This document shows, one piece after another, positions 56,899 to 64,000 of a stretch of DNA of 64,000 nt. Location: positions 1 to 64,000 of the forward strand of contig NZ_BJTG01000002.1 in assembly GCF_013340205.1 (NCBI RefSeq). Reading direction: 5' to 3'. The notes under the pieces are model-generated. The model worked only from the letters and a program-made list of their open reading frames with translations, was not told where the DNA came from and made no database searches. The position numbers and the translations under genes were made by a program. The stretch is from Anaeromyxobacter diazotrophicus (GTDB lineage: Bacteria; Myxococcota; Myxococcia; Myxococcales; Anaeromyxobacteraceae). The first letter of the stretch is position 1. Each line of letters opens with the position of its first letter.

Positions 56899-57645
56899 AT
56901 GAATCGCATCTTCCTGCTTTCGCTTTGCATGACCGCGCTCGTCGCGGCGGGCTGTCCCTCGAAGCCCCAGAACGGTGAGTGCAAGTCGAGCGACGACTGC
57001 AAGGACCAGCAGGGCTACGGCAAGGTGTGCGTGCAGGGCCGCTGCCAGGAGTGCGGCGCCGACACGGACTGCCAGGCCGGGTTCGTCTGCAAGGAGAACA
57101 AGTGCGCCCCGCGCCCCGAGTGCTCCCAGGACGCCGACTGCGGCGCCGGCAAGGCTTGCCAGGCGGGCCGCTGCATCGCCGCCGCCCCGAAGGCGGAGTG
57201 TGACAGCGACGCGCAGTGCGGCGCGAACCAGAGCTGCCAGGCCGGCAAGTGCGTCGCCAAGGCGGCGCCCTCGGGCGCCGAGGCGGCCGCCGCGTGCACC
57301 GGCGAGGCGCACGCGGTCCACTTCGCTTTCAACAAGGCCGATCTCGACGCCGACGCGCGCGGCACGCTCGACACCATGGCGGCGTGCCTGAAGGCGGCCG
57401 GCAACGTCGCGCTCTCGGTCGAGGGTCACTGCGACGAGCGCGGCACGACCGAGTACAACCTCCACCTCGGCGAGCGCCGGGCCGAGTCGGTCCGGAAGTA
57501 CCTCGTGAACCTGGGCGTCGACGCCAAGTCCGTGAAGGCGGTCAGCTACGGCAAGGAGCGCCCGGTGTGCAGCGAGGCCACCGAGGACTGCTACGCGAAG
57601 AACCGCCGCGGCGTCGTGACGCCGGGTGGGGCCAACCGCTCGTGA
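56899..57645 (+). CDS. Pal-type OmpA-domain lipoprotein with Cys-rich repeats
   Basis: The 248-residue lipoprotein has a signal ending in LVAAGC, then a 100-residue Cys-rich region with about four repeats of the form C-x5-DC-x(n)-C-x4-C (KSSDDC, ADTDC, SQDADC, SDAQC), and a C-terminal OmpA/Pal domain with murein-binding residues in FNKADLDADARGTLD and EGHCDERGTTEYNLHLGERRAESV. Pal ties the outer membrane to murein. The Cys-rich insert is not part of ordinary Pal. ATG 56899 has AAGGAG. A TTGACA at 56831 could be its -35, with no good -10. The next gene overlaps by four bases. Confidence 0.85.
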   Translation: MNRIFLLSLCMTALVAAGCPSKPQNGECKSSDDCKDQQGYGKVCVQGRCQECGADTDCQAGFVCKENKCAPRPECSQDADCGAGKACQAGRCIAAAPKAECDSDAQCGANQSCQAGKCVAKAAPSGAEAAAACTGEAHAVHFAFNKADLDADARGTLDTMAACLKAAGNVALSVEGHCDERGTTEYNLHLGERRAESVRKYLVNLGVDAKSVKAVSYGKERPVCSEATEDCYAKNRRGVVTPGGANRS

Positions 57646-58499
57646 AGCGAGCCTCGCTCCTCGCCCTCCTCCTCGCCTCCGCCTGCTGGGTCCCCGTCGA
57701 GCGGGGCCGGCAGATGGAGGCGCGCATCCAGAGGCTGGAGGGCGAGAGCGAGCTCTCGGCGCGGCAGCTGGAAGAGCAGCGCGCCGTGCTGCGCGACCGG
57801 ATCGCCGCGGCGGACGGGAAGATCGCCGAGGTCCAGAAGAAGCTCGACGAGCTCAACGCCACCGCGCACCGGACCGGCGCCGACCTGGCGGTGAACCAGG
57901 ACCGCCTGGTCGAGGACGTGCGCCGGCTCTCCGGGACCCTGGAGGAGCTGGCGCACCGCCTCGATCTCGTCGATCAGGCGCTGGCGCAGCAGAAGAGCGA
58001 CACCGACGCGCGCTTCGCCGCCCTCAAGGGCTCCGGCGCGCTCGACGAGCTCGAGGCCCGGCGGAAGGTGGAGCAGCTCAAGCTCCCCTCCGACAAGGGC
58101 GAGTTCCTCGCCCTGGCGCAGGCCCAGGAGGCCAAGGGAGAGCGCGCGGTCGCCCGCGTGCTCTACGAGGACTTCGTGAAGCGCTGGCCGAGCGACCCCC
58201 GCGCGGCCGACGCCCACTTCCGCCTGGGCGAGCTGTGGTACGGGGACAAGCGCTGGCGCGAGGCCATCCTCGAGTACGGCAAGGTGGCGCAGGACTTCCC
58301 CCGCTCGGACAAGGCCCCGGACGCGCTCCTGCGCACCGGCGAGTCGATGCTGGCGCTCGACCTCAAGGACGACGCGCGCGGCCTGTTCGAGGAGGTGGTG
58401 AGCCGGTACCCGCGCTCGACCGCCGCCCAGCGCGCCAAGGCGCGCCTGCACGACCTCGCGGCCGGCGGCAAGAAGAAGCCGGCCCCGAAGAGGCGCTGA
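57642..58499 (+). CDS. cpoB: CpoB/YbgF-type Tol-Pal periplasmic lipoprotein
   Basis: The 285-residue protein has a lipoprotein signal (LLALLLASAC), a coiled-coil (RIQRLEGESELSARQLEEQRAVLRDRIAA, residues 25-140) and C-terminal TPR repeats (ALAQAQEAKGERAVARVLYEDFVKRWP, AADAHFRLGELWYGDKRWREAILEY). CpoB couples murein synthesis to Tol-Pal at division; the E. coli protein is not acylated, so the lipobox is a difference. GTG overlaps the pal stop. TolA, TolB, TolQ and TolR are not in the window. Confidence 0.85.
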   Translation: MKRASLLALLLASACWVPVERGRQMEARIQRLEGESELSARQLEEQRAVLRDRIAAADGKIAEVQKKLDELNATAHRTGADLAVNQDRLVEDVRRLSGTLEELAHRLDLVDQALAQQKSDTDARFAALKGSGALDELEARRKVEQLKLPSDKGEFLALAQAQEAKGERAVARVLYEDFVKRWPSDPRAADAHFRLGELWYGDKRWREAILEYGKVAQDFPRSDKAPDALLRTGESMLALDLKDDARGLFEEVVSRYPRSTAAQRAKARLHDLAAGGKKKPAPKRR

Positions 58500-58520
58500 C
58501 CGGCTGCGCAGGCGCGGCCG

Positions 58521-58889
58521 TCAGTCGACGGGGAGGCTCTTCCCGTCGAAAGGCCTCACCGGGATCGAGGCCACGTCGACGCCCTCGAGGCAGCGCACGT
58601 TGACCGCCACCATCGGCGTGCCGTCCGGCTGCGCGCCGCGCGCGAAGGATCGGATGCCGCAGCGGCTGCAGAAGAGGTGGTGGATCTTGCGCTTGCCGAA
58701 CTGGTAATCCGAGAGCGCCTCCTGACCGCCGAGGAGCTCGAAGTCCGCGGCCGGGGCGAAGGCGAGCAGCGTGCCGGTCTTGGAGCAGATGGAGCAGTTG
58801 CACGCCGCCACCCGCTCCAGCTTCATCTTCACGCGGTAGCGCACCGCGCCGCAGTGGCAGCCCCCGCTGTACGTCGTGGTCTCGCTCAT
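58521..58889 (-). CDS. GFA/CENP-V-fold zinc protein
   Basis: The 122-residue protein has two zinc sites: CHC in GGCHCGAVRYRV, CNCSIC in AACNCSICSKTG and CSRC in HLFCSRCGIRSF. This family is called glutathione-dependent formaldehyde-activating enzyme, though activity is doubtful for many members. Small size and intact cysteines fit the family. It is convergent with cpoB and 64 bases downstream of the sigma-54 activator's end region. The substrate is unknown. Confidence 0.9.
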   Translation of the reverse strand: MSETTTYSGGCHCGAVRYRVKMKLERVAACNCSICSKTGTLLAFAPAADFELLGGQEALSDYQFGKRKIHHLFCSRCGIRSFARGAQPDGTPMVAVNVRCLEGVDVASIPVRPFDGKSLPVD

Positions 58890-58953
58890 GAGCTCCTCCT
58901 CCGCCGCGGAGGCTTAACCCCACCGCGGCGCCGGTTCCACCCGCGCGTCGCCG

Positions 58954-60600
58954 TCAGTCCTCCTCGTCCGGCAGGCTCAGCGCCGGGTCGCGCCCCTCGT
59001 CCTGCAGGCTCCACTGGGCGATGCGCTTCATCACCGTGCTCTTCGCGATGGCGAGCTCCTTCACCACCGCGGCGCGCTTGCCGCGGTGGCGCCGCAGGGA
59101 GAGGCGGATCGCCTCGCGCTCCAGGTCCTCCATGGTGAGGCCGCGCACGAACAGGGTGTCGTGGTCGCCGGCGCCGGCCGAGGCGCCGCGCGCGTCCTCG
59201 AAGGTGACGGCGGAGGGCGGGATGACGAGGCCCTGCCCCCGGAAGAGCAGCGCCCGCTGCACCACGTTCTTGAGCTGTCGCACGTTCCCTGGCCACTCGT
59301 AGCGGGAGAGCTTCTCGAGCGCCTCGTCGGAGAAGCGCACCGGGAGCCCGCGCGGCGCCGCGCGGGCGAGGAAGTGCGCCGCCAGCGGGCCCACGTCGCC
59401 CGCGCGCGCGCGCAGCGGCGGGATGGTGAGCGGCACCACGCACAGCCGGTAGTACAGGTCCTCGCGGAACTTGCCGGCGCGGACCTGGGCCTGCAGGTCG
59501 CGGTGGGTGGCCGCCACGATCCGGACGTTCACGGTGAGCGGCCGGGAGGCGCCCACCCGCTTCACCTCGCCCAGCTCCAGCGTGCGGAGCAGCTTCGGCT
59601 GCAGGTCGATGGGCAGCTCGCCGATCTCGTCCAGGAAGATGGTCCCGCCGTCCGCCTCCTCGAAGGCGCCCTTGCGCAGCCGGTCGGCGCCGGAGAAGGC
59701 GCCCTTCTCGTGCCCGAACAGCTCGCTCTCGATGAGCGACTCGGCGATGGCGGAGCAGTTGACGGGGATGAAGGCGCGGTCGCGGCGGCTCGAGAGCCGG
59801 TGCAGCGCGCGCGCGACGAGCTCCTTCCCCGTGCCGGTCTCGCCCAGGATGGTCACCGCCGCGTCGGAGGGGGCGACCCGCTCGACGAGCTCGAAGAGCT
59901 GCCGCAGGGCCGGCGCCCCGGAGATCATGCCCTCGAAGGCGGCCTCCGCCGGGCGCGGCCGCGCCGCGCCCTCCAGCACGAGCTCGCTGTCCCCCAGCGC
60001 CACCGCCAGCCCCGGCGCGAGCTCCGCCTCCGCCACCCGCAGCCCGCCCACCAGCGTGCCGTTGGTGGAGCCGAGGTCGCGCAGGTGCCAGCGCGCCCCC
60101 CGGCGCTCCAGCCGCAGGTGCCGCGCCGAGACGAACGGGTCGTCGAGCACCACGTCGGCCGAGGGGTCCTTGCCGACCACCAGCCGGTCGCCGTCGAGGT
60201 CGATCACGCGCTCGCGGGCCCGCTCGCGGATGCGCAGGCGCGCCGCCGGGGCCGGCTCCGGGCCGGCCGCCCGCAGGGCCGTCAGGCCGCCGCGCCGGGT
60301 GAGCCCGTCGTCGCCCCCGGGGCCGGCGCGGAAGAGCGCGCGCCAGGCGCCGAGCGCGATCTCGGTGCCGTCGGTGAGCGGGGCCTCGCTCCTCACCTCG
60401 GCGCCGACGCGCGTCCCGCGCCCGGAGCGGTCGACGAGCACGAAGCCGTCGCCGCGCCGCTCGACCTCGGCCTGCAGCCGCGACAGGGCGGGGTCGGGGA
60501 GGCAGACGTCGCAGTCGGGGGCGCGCCCCACGCTGGTGCGATCGGCGAGCGCCACGCGCAGGAGCTCCTCGCCGTGGCGGAAGAAGGCGAGCTCGGGCAT
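58954..60600 (-). CDS. Sigma-54-dependent transcriptional activator with two FHA domains
   Basis: The 548-residue protein has two FHA domains (about residues 10-95, and 125-215 with VVGKDPSADVVLDDPFVSARHLRL and LGSTNGTLVGG), a central AAA+ domain (Walker A GETGTGKE, LFGHEKGAFSGA, Walker B GGTIFLDEIGEL) and a C-terminal Fis-type helix-turn-helix (AVVKELAIAKSTVMKRI). The sigma-54 contact loop is GAFSGA (residues 300-305) rather than GAFTGA. One FHA domain is common in myxobacterial activators; two are unusual. FHA sensing suggests control by a Ser/Thr kinase. The target promoter is unknown. A TPR gene lies immediately upstream on the same strand. Confidence 0.93.
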   Translation of the reverse strand: MPELAFFRHGEELLRVALADRTSVGRAPDCDVCLPDPALSRLQAEVERRGDGFVLVDRSGRGTRVGAEVRSEAPLTDGTEIALGAWRALFRAGPGGDDGLTRRGGLTALRAAGPEPAPAARLRIRERARERVIDLDGDRLVVGKDPSADVVLDDPFVSARHLRLERRGARWHLRDLGSTNGTLVGGLRVAEAELAPGLAVALGDSELVLEGAARPRPAEAAFEGMISGAPALRQLFELVERVAPSDAAVTILGETGTGKELVARALHRLSSRRDRAFIPVNCSAIAESLIESELFGHEKGAFSGADRLRKGAFEEADGGTIFLDEIGELPIDLQPKLLRTLELGEVKRVGASRPLTVNVRIVAATHRDLQAQVRAGKFREDLYYRLCVVPLTIPPLRARAGDVGPLAAHFLARAAPRGLPVRFSDEALEKLSRYEWPGNVRQLKNVVQRALLFRGQGLVIPPSAVTFEDARGASAGAGDHDTLFVRGLTMEDLEREAIRLSLRRHRGKRAAVVKELAIAKSTVMKRIAQWSLQDEGRDPALSLPDEED

Positions 60601-60655
60601 CCCCCGACGTTAGCGCAGCCCAGCCGGATAGTGAAGCGATCGATCGCTCCGCCGA

Positions 60656-61480
60656 TCACGGACCGTGCACGAGCTCCTCGAAGTCCGGCCGACCCTTCAG
60701 CGCGTCGAACATGGGGTCCGAGGCGAGCCACTGGCGCACCTTGCCGCCGTCGGTGGCGAGGGCCCGGCGCAGCGCGTCCAGCGCCGGGGCGGGGCGGCCC
60801 CACAGCGCGTACAGCGCCGCCAGGTTGTAGTTGAGGAGCAGGTCGTCCGGGGACAGCTCGCCCGCCCGGGCGTAAGCGCGCTCCGCCTCGGCGTAGAACC
60901 CCTTCTGCGCGTAGCAGATGCCGAGGTCGAGGTGCGCCTCGAAGCCGTCGGGCTCGAGCCGCACCACCTCCTTGAGCAGCGCGATCGCCTCGCGGTAGTC
61001 GCCCTCGTCCATGAGCAGCGCCGCCAGCTCGTGGCGCGGGAACGGATCGGCGGGGGCCAGCTCCACGGCGACCTCGAGCTCCTTCCTGGCCTCCTCGGGC
61101 TTCCCCTGGTCGGCCCAGGTCAGGCCGAGGTTCAGGTGCGCGTCGGGGTACTCGGGGTCGAGCTGGATGGCCTGCTGGTACTCGGCCACCGCCATGTCCG
61201 GCCCGTGCGTGGCGAGGAAGCAGGCCAGGTTGTAGTGCGCGGTGGCGCTCTCCGGCTCGAGGGCGAGCGCGGTGAGGTACTCCTGGAGCGCCTCGCGGTG
61301 CAGCTTCTTCTCGGAGTAGACGGTGGCGAGGTTGTCGTGCGCGTGCGCGGAGCGCGGGTCGAGCTCGATGGCCTTCAGGAACTCCTTGATGGCCTCGTCC
61401 AGCCAGCCGCGGTCGGCCAGCTCGATGCCGCGCGCGTTGTGCGCGTCGGAGAGGGCGGTGGGATCGCGGTCGCGGCTCAC
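60656..61480 (-). CDS. Tetratricopeptide repeat protein
   Basis: The 274-residue cytoplasmic protein is built of seven or so TPR units, such as NARGIELADRGWLDEAIKEFLKAIELDP, NLATVYSEKKLHREALQEY and LDLGICYAQKGFYAEAERAY. No signal or membrane span. The GTG at 61480 is followed by SRDRDP. It ends 55 bases before the FHA activator gene and is probably cotranscribed with it. Partner unknown; the activator is a candidate. Confidence 0.82.
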   Translation of the reverse strand: MSRDRDPTALSDAHNARGIELADRGWLDEAIKEFLKAIELDPRSAHAHDNLATVYSEKKLHREALQEYLTALALEPESATAHYNLACFLATHGPDMAVAEYQQAIQLDPEYPDAHLNLGLTWADQGKPEEARKELEVAVELAPADPFPRHELAALLMDEGDYREAIALLKEVVRLEPDGFEAHLDLGICYAQKGFYAEAERAYARAGELSPDDLLLNYNLAALYALWGRPAPALDALRRALATDGGKVRQWLASDPMFDALKGRPDFEELVHGP

Positions 61481-61588
61481 GCGTCGAGTCTAGCCGCCCG
61501 GCGGCCGGCGCGCAGGTCCGCAGCATGCGCGTTGACGGCCCGGGCGCCGATCGGCATGCTCCTCCCCCTTCCCGCACCTCGGATCGCG

Positions 61589-62557
61589 ATGGCCCTCTAC
61601 ACGCCCCTCTCCGACGCGCAGCTCGCGCAGGTCCTGTCGCGCTACGGCCTGCCGCCGCCGGAGCGCGCGCTGCCCGAGCCGAAGGGGAGCGTCAACACGA
61701 ACTACCACCTGTGGTCGGGCGGGCGGCGCTGGTTCCTGCGGCTCAACGAGGGGAAGACCGTCGAGGACGTGGCGTTCGAGGCGGAGGTGCTGCGCTTCCT
61801 GGCGCGGGAGGGCTTCCCGGGGGCGCCGCTCGTGCTCACCCGCGACGGCGCGGCGCAGACCGAGGTCGCCGGCCGGCCGGCCATGCTGTTCGCCTTCGCG
61901 GAGGGCGAGGAGCTGGAGCGCGCCGACGTGACGCCCGCCCGCTGCGAGCGCATCGGCGCAGAGCTCGGGCGCCTGCACGCGCTGGCGCCGCGCTTCGCGC
62001 CGGCGCGGCCGAACCCGTACCGCTGGGCGCGGGTGGACGCCTGGCTGCGCGAGCTGGGGCCGGAGGGCGACGGCGACCCCCTGGTCGCGGCCGCCATGCC
62101 CATGCTGCTCGACGAGCTGGCGCACGCGCGCACCCTGCCGCCCGGCCCGGCCGGCCTGGTCCACGGCGACCTGTTCCTCGACAACGTGCTGTGGGTGGGC
62201 GAGCGGGTCTCGGCCCTGCTCGACTGGGAGATGAGCTGCGTCGACGCCTTCGCCTACGACCTCGGCGTGGCCGTGAACGCGTGGTGCTACGGCGAGCGGC
62301 ACGAGCCGGCGCTGGCGCGGGCACTGCTGGCCGGCTACCAGGCGGAGCGCCCCCTCGACGCCGCCACCGCCGGCGCGCTCTACGCGCACACCCGCTACGT
62401 GGCGCTGCGCTACACCGCCTCCCGCATCCACGCGTTCCACCGCGCGACGCTCTCGGCCGACCGGCTGGCCTGGAAGGACTGGACGCGCTACCGGGACCGC
62501 CTGGCGGCGCTGCGCGCGCTCGGCGAGCCCGCCTTCCGCGCGCTCCTGGGCCTGTAG
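61589..62557 (+). CDS. Homoserine kinase-like aminoglycoside phosphotransferase-fold enzyme
   Basis: The 322-residue protein has the protein-kinase-like fold of ThrB type II. Motifs: NTNYHLWSGGRRWFLRL (ATP strand and Lys), the catalytic loop VHGDLFLDNVLW and the metal Asp in LLDWEMSCVDAFAYDLGVAVNAWCYG. Homoserine kinase of this type starts with a similar YTPLSDAQLAQVLSRYGL. It would make O-phosphohomoserine for threonine synthesis. No other threonine gene is adjacent. The ATG at 61589 has no ribosome site. Confidence 0.78.
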   Translation: MALYTPLSDAQLAQVLSRYGLPPPERALPEPKGSVNTNYHLWSGGRRWFLRLNEGKTVEDVAFEAEVLRFLAREGFPGAPLVLTRDGAAQTEVAGRPAMLFAFAEGEELERADVTPARCERIGAELGRLHALAPRFAPARPNPYRWARVDAWLRELGPEGDGDPLVAAAMPMLLDELAHARTLPPGPAGLVHGDLFLDNVLWVGERVSALLDWEMSCVDAFAYDLGVAVNAWCYGERHEPALARALLAGYQAERPLDAATAGALYAHTRYVALRYTASRIHAFHRATLSADRLAWKDWTRYRDRLAALRALGEPAFRALLGL

Positions 62558-62588
62558 CGGCGAGCGTAGGGGCAGCCGAAGGAGGCTG

Positions 62589-63050
62589 CTACAACCCGCT
62601 GACGAACTTCCACTGCCCGTCCTCGCGGACGAGCTGCATGCGCTGGGTGTCGCTGGCGGACTTCGCCACCTCGCCGGTCCGGGTCTGGATCCGGAAGTGC
62701 TCGTCGTAGAAGACGTAGGCCGCCGCGCGGTCGCCCTTCACCTCGACCCGGCGGACGCCGATGTCGAGCCGCAGCGCGGTGATCTTCGCGTAGTCGGCGG
62801 TGAGGCGCTTCACGAGCTGCGGGTAGTCGATGTCGTCGGCGGGGTCGGGGGTGCCGGCGTCGTCGAAGTACTGGCTGGAGGCGAGCGCCAGCACCGCCGG
62901 GGCGTCGCGCCGCTCCGCCGCCTGGCGGTAGGCCTCGATGGTCGCCACGATCGCGCGCGTGTCGGGCGTGTCGTCGATGGTGGTGCCGGGGATGCGGTGG
63001 GCCCCGCAGGCGAGCGCGAGGACGGCCAGGGTCGCGGCGAGGGAGCGCAT
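62589..63050 (-). CDS. SnoaL-like (NTF2-fold) lipoprotein, unknown
   Basis: The 153-residue protein has a lipoprotein signal (TLAVLALAC) and an NTF2-like domain: helix IVATIEAYRQAAERRDAPAVLALAS, then strands to VYFDEHF-like YVFYDEHFRIQT and QLVREDGQWKFVSGL. It resembles nuclear-transport-factor-like domains used in ligand binding or as stress proteins. The ATG at 63050 is preceded by no strong ribosome site. It converges with the homoserine-kinase-like gene. Function unknown. Confidence 0.65.
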   Translation of the reverse strand: MRSLAATLAVLALACGAHRIPGTTIDDTPDTRAIVATIEAYRQAAERRDAPAVLALASSQYFDDAGTPDPADDIDYPQLVKRLTADYAKITALRLDIGVRRVEVKGDRAAAYVFYDEHFRIQTRTGEVAKSASDTQRMQLVREDGQWKFVSGL

Positions 63051-63192
63051 GCCGCGTTTAAAGCGCGCCCGGCCTGCGCGCGTCAACTGCGGCGTGGCCC
63101 GGCCGGTGCCCGGCCGGCGCGCCGCCCGGGGCTCGCGAGGCGGGCCGGCGGTGGGCAGATTTCGCCCTCACCACCCGACGCGGGGGGAACTC

Positions 63193-63690
63193 ATGAAGCG
63201 CGCACTCAGCCTCATCGCCCTGGCGGCCGTCGCCTGCACGAACCGGGCGGCCACCTACTCGGGAGACACGTCCAGCGGCGCGGACACCGCCCGCGCCGCC
63301 TCCTCGGGTGCGGCGATCTCGCCCTCCCAGCTCTCGCCCGAGCAGGTGCGGCTCGTCCAGCGGTCGCTCATCGACCGCGGCTTCGCGGTGGACCCGACCG
63401 GCAACTTCGACGATCGGACCCAGACGGCGCTGGGCGACTTCCAGCGCGCGCGCGGCCTGCCGGCCACCGCCGCCCTCGATCGGCCCACGCTGGACGCGCT
63501 CGGCCTCGACCCGCGCGAGGTGACGCCGCCGGGCGGCCGCGCGGCGGCCCCGGCCAGCGGCCCCGCGACCGAGGAGGGGACGGGCGCCGGCACCGGTCAG
63601 ACGCCCGGGGTCAGCCCGTACGATCCGGCGAACTCGGGGCAGCCCGACTCGAGCCACCCCAGCCGCGACGGGGACGACACGGACAAGTGA
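63193..63690 (+). CDS. Lipoprotein with peptidoglycan-binding domain
   Basis: The 165-residue protein has a lipoprotein signal (LIALAAVAC), a Ser/Thr/Ala-rich spacer, one PG_binding_1 unit (VRLVQRSLIDRGFAVDPTGNFDDRTQTALGDFQRARGL, then LDRPTLDALGL) and a Gly/Pro/Ser-rich tail. It would anchor to murein from the outer membrane. ATG 63193 has GGGGGGAAC upstream. It is divergent from the SnoaL-like gene. Confidence 0.85.
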   Translation: MKRALSLIALAAVACTNRAATYSGDTSSGADTARAASSGAAISPSQLSPEQVRLVQRSLIDRGFAVDPTGNFDDRTQTALGDFQRARGLPATAALDRPTLDALGLDPREVTPPGGRAAAPASGPATEEGTGAGTGQTPGVSPYDPANSGQPDSSHPSRDGDDTDK

Positions 63691-63752
63691 CCGCCCCGGG
63701 CGAGGGGCGAGCAGGCTGCGGGGGCGGGATGGGGAGGGCGGCGCGGCGGCGC

Positions 63753-63781
63753 TTGTCAGGCCGGCCCCCGCTCTCTACATT
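63753..63781 (+). promoter_or_regulatory. Promoter for the SCP2-domain gene, near-leaderless
   Basis: TTGTCA (63753-63758), a 17-base spacer and TACATT (63776-63781) precede the ATG at 63790 by eight bases. Transcription would start at about the start codon. Confidence 0.65.
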
Positions 63782-63789
63782 CCGGCCGC

Positions 63790-64000
63790 ATGTCGACCGC
63801 GAGCTACGAGGCCCTGAAGAAGTTCTTCGAGACGTCGGCGGCGGCGCGCAAGGCCACGCGCCCGCTCCACGACGCGGCGGAGGTCGCGCTGCAGCTCGAC
63901 GGCGGGCCGGCGCACTTCAAGGTCGAGGGCGGGAAGGCGCAGGTCCACGAGGGACCGGCCGTGAACCCCGACTTCACGCTCCACCTCCCCGACGGCGCCG
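63790..64000 (+). CDS. SCP2 sterol-binding domain protein, 3' end outside window
   Basis: Seventy residues are visible. MSTASYEALKKFFETSAAARKA is followed by AEVALQLDGGPAHFKVEGGKAQVHEGPAVNPDFTLHL, the strand pattern of SCP2-like lipid-binding domains. Such domains bind lipids or CoA esters. The gene is cut by the window end. The ATG is eight bases after a -10 element. Function unknown. Confidence 0.6.
   Translation, partial: MSTASYEALKKFFETSAAARKATRPLHDAAEVALQLDGGPAHFKVEGGKAQVHEGPAVNPDFTLHLPDGA

Overview
The window is a very GC-rich bacterial chromosome segment with dense coding on both strands. Several features suggest Myxococcota, most likely Anaeromyxobacter or a close relative: an MXAN_5187-type protein, FHA/DUF4388 and FHA/sigma-54 activator proteins, orphan hybrid histidine kinases, a PilT retraction ATPase, and two multiheme c-type cytochrome loci typical of an anaerobically respiring member. 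The genus is inferred from gene content and was not tested by a search. I see no prophage, insertion sequence, CRISPR array, rRNA gene or replication origin.

Layout. 1-6 kb: the end of an HNH nuclease gene, a Ski2-like helicase (DUF3516), a secreted deacetylase-like protein and a GNAT enzyme. 6-8.3 kb: an octaheme MccA-like cytochrome with seven CXXCH sites and one CX15CH site. 8.3-12.5 kb, minus strand: acs, an FKBP isomerase, an outer-membrane barrel protein and yfcF. 12.6-16.1 kb: a murein-recycling cluster (LD-carboxypeptidase, a beta-lactamase-fold hydrolase, mpl). 16.1-19.7 kb: a palindromic element, a hexamer array, and a porin plus 12-heme lipoprotein pair with a divergent TlpA-like thioredoxin. 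19.8-26.5 kb: a histone-deacetylase-fold protein, an inositol-phosphatase-family enzyme, an M23 peptidase, a methyltransferase and a hybrid kinase. 26.5-38.5 kb: a UvrD/Rep helicase, rplM-rpsI, pilT, recX, bamD, TPR and FHA proteins, a selenocysteine-encoding selD, an amidase, rph and rdgB. 38.5-45.7 kb: six tRNA genes, an SspB-like adaptor, and tig-clpP-clpX-lon. 45.8-64 kb: a methyltransferase, a ribbon-helix-helix gene fused by overlap to nadA, a second hybrid kinase, an S46 peptidase, an MXAN_5187-type protein, PBP1A, pal-cpoB, a double-FHA sigma-54 activator, a TPR protein, a homoserine-kinase-like enzyme, small lipoproteins and the start of an SCP2-domain gene.

Working together. The protein quality-control block (trigger factor, ClpP, ClpX, Lon and the SspB-like ClpXP adaptor) is contiguous except for a tRNA-Leu gene. 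Envelope functions recur: BamD, PBP1A, Pal-CpoB, amidase, M23 peptidase, LD-carboxypeptidase and Mpl. The porin/12-heme pair looks like an outer-membrane electron conduit. The MccA-like protein is a candidate periplasmic sulfite reductase.

Most notable observations: (1) selD carries an in-frame UGA at the catalytic position followed by a hairpin with a GGUC loop, so ordinary ORF calling truncates it; (2) the MccA-like cytochrome has the rare CX15CH heme site but no dedicated heme lyase gene beside it; (3) a ribbon-helix-helix gene overlaps nadA and sits behind an AT-rich palindrome that may be both promoter and operator; (4) many genes have a -10 element only 4-12 bases before the start codon, suggesting leaderless transcripts; (5) two intergenic elements with 19-base inverted ends resemble non-autonomous palindromic repeats.
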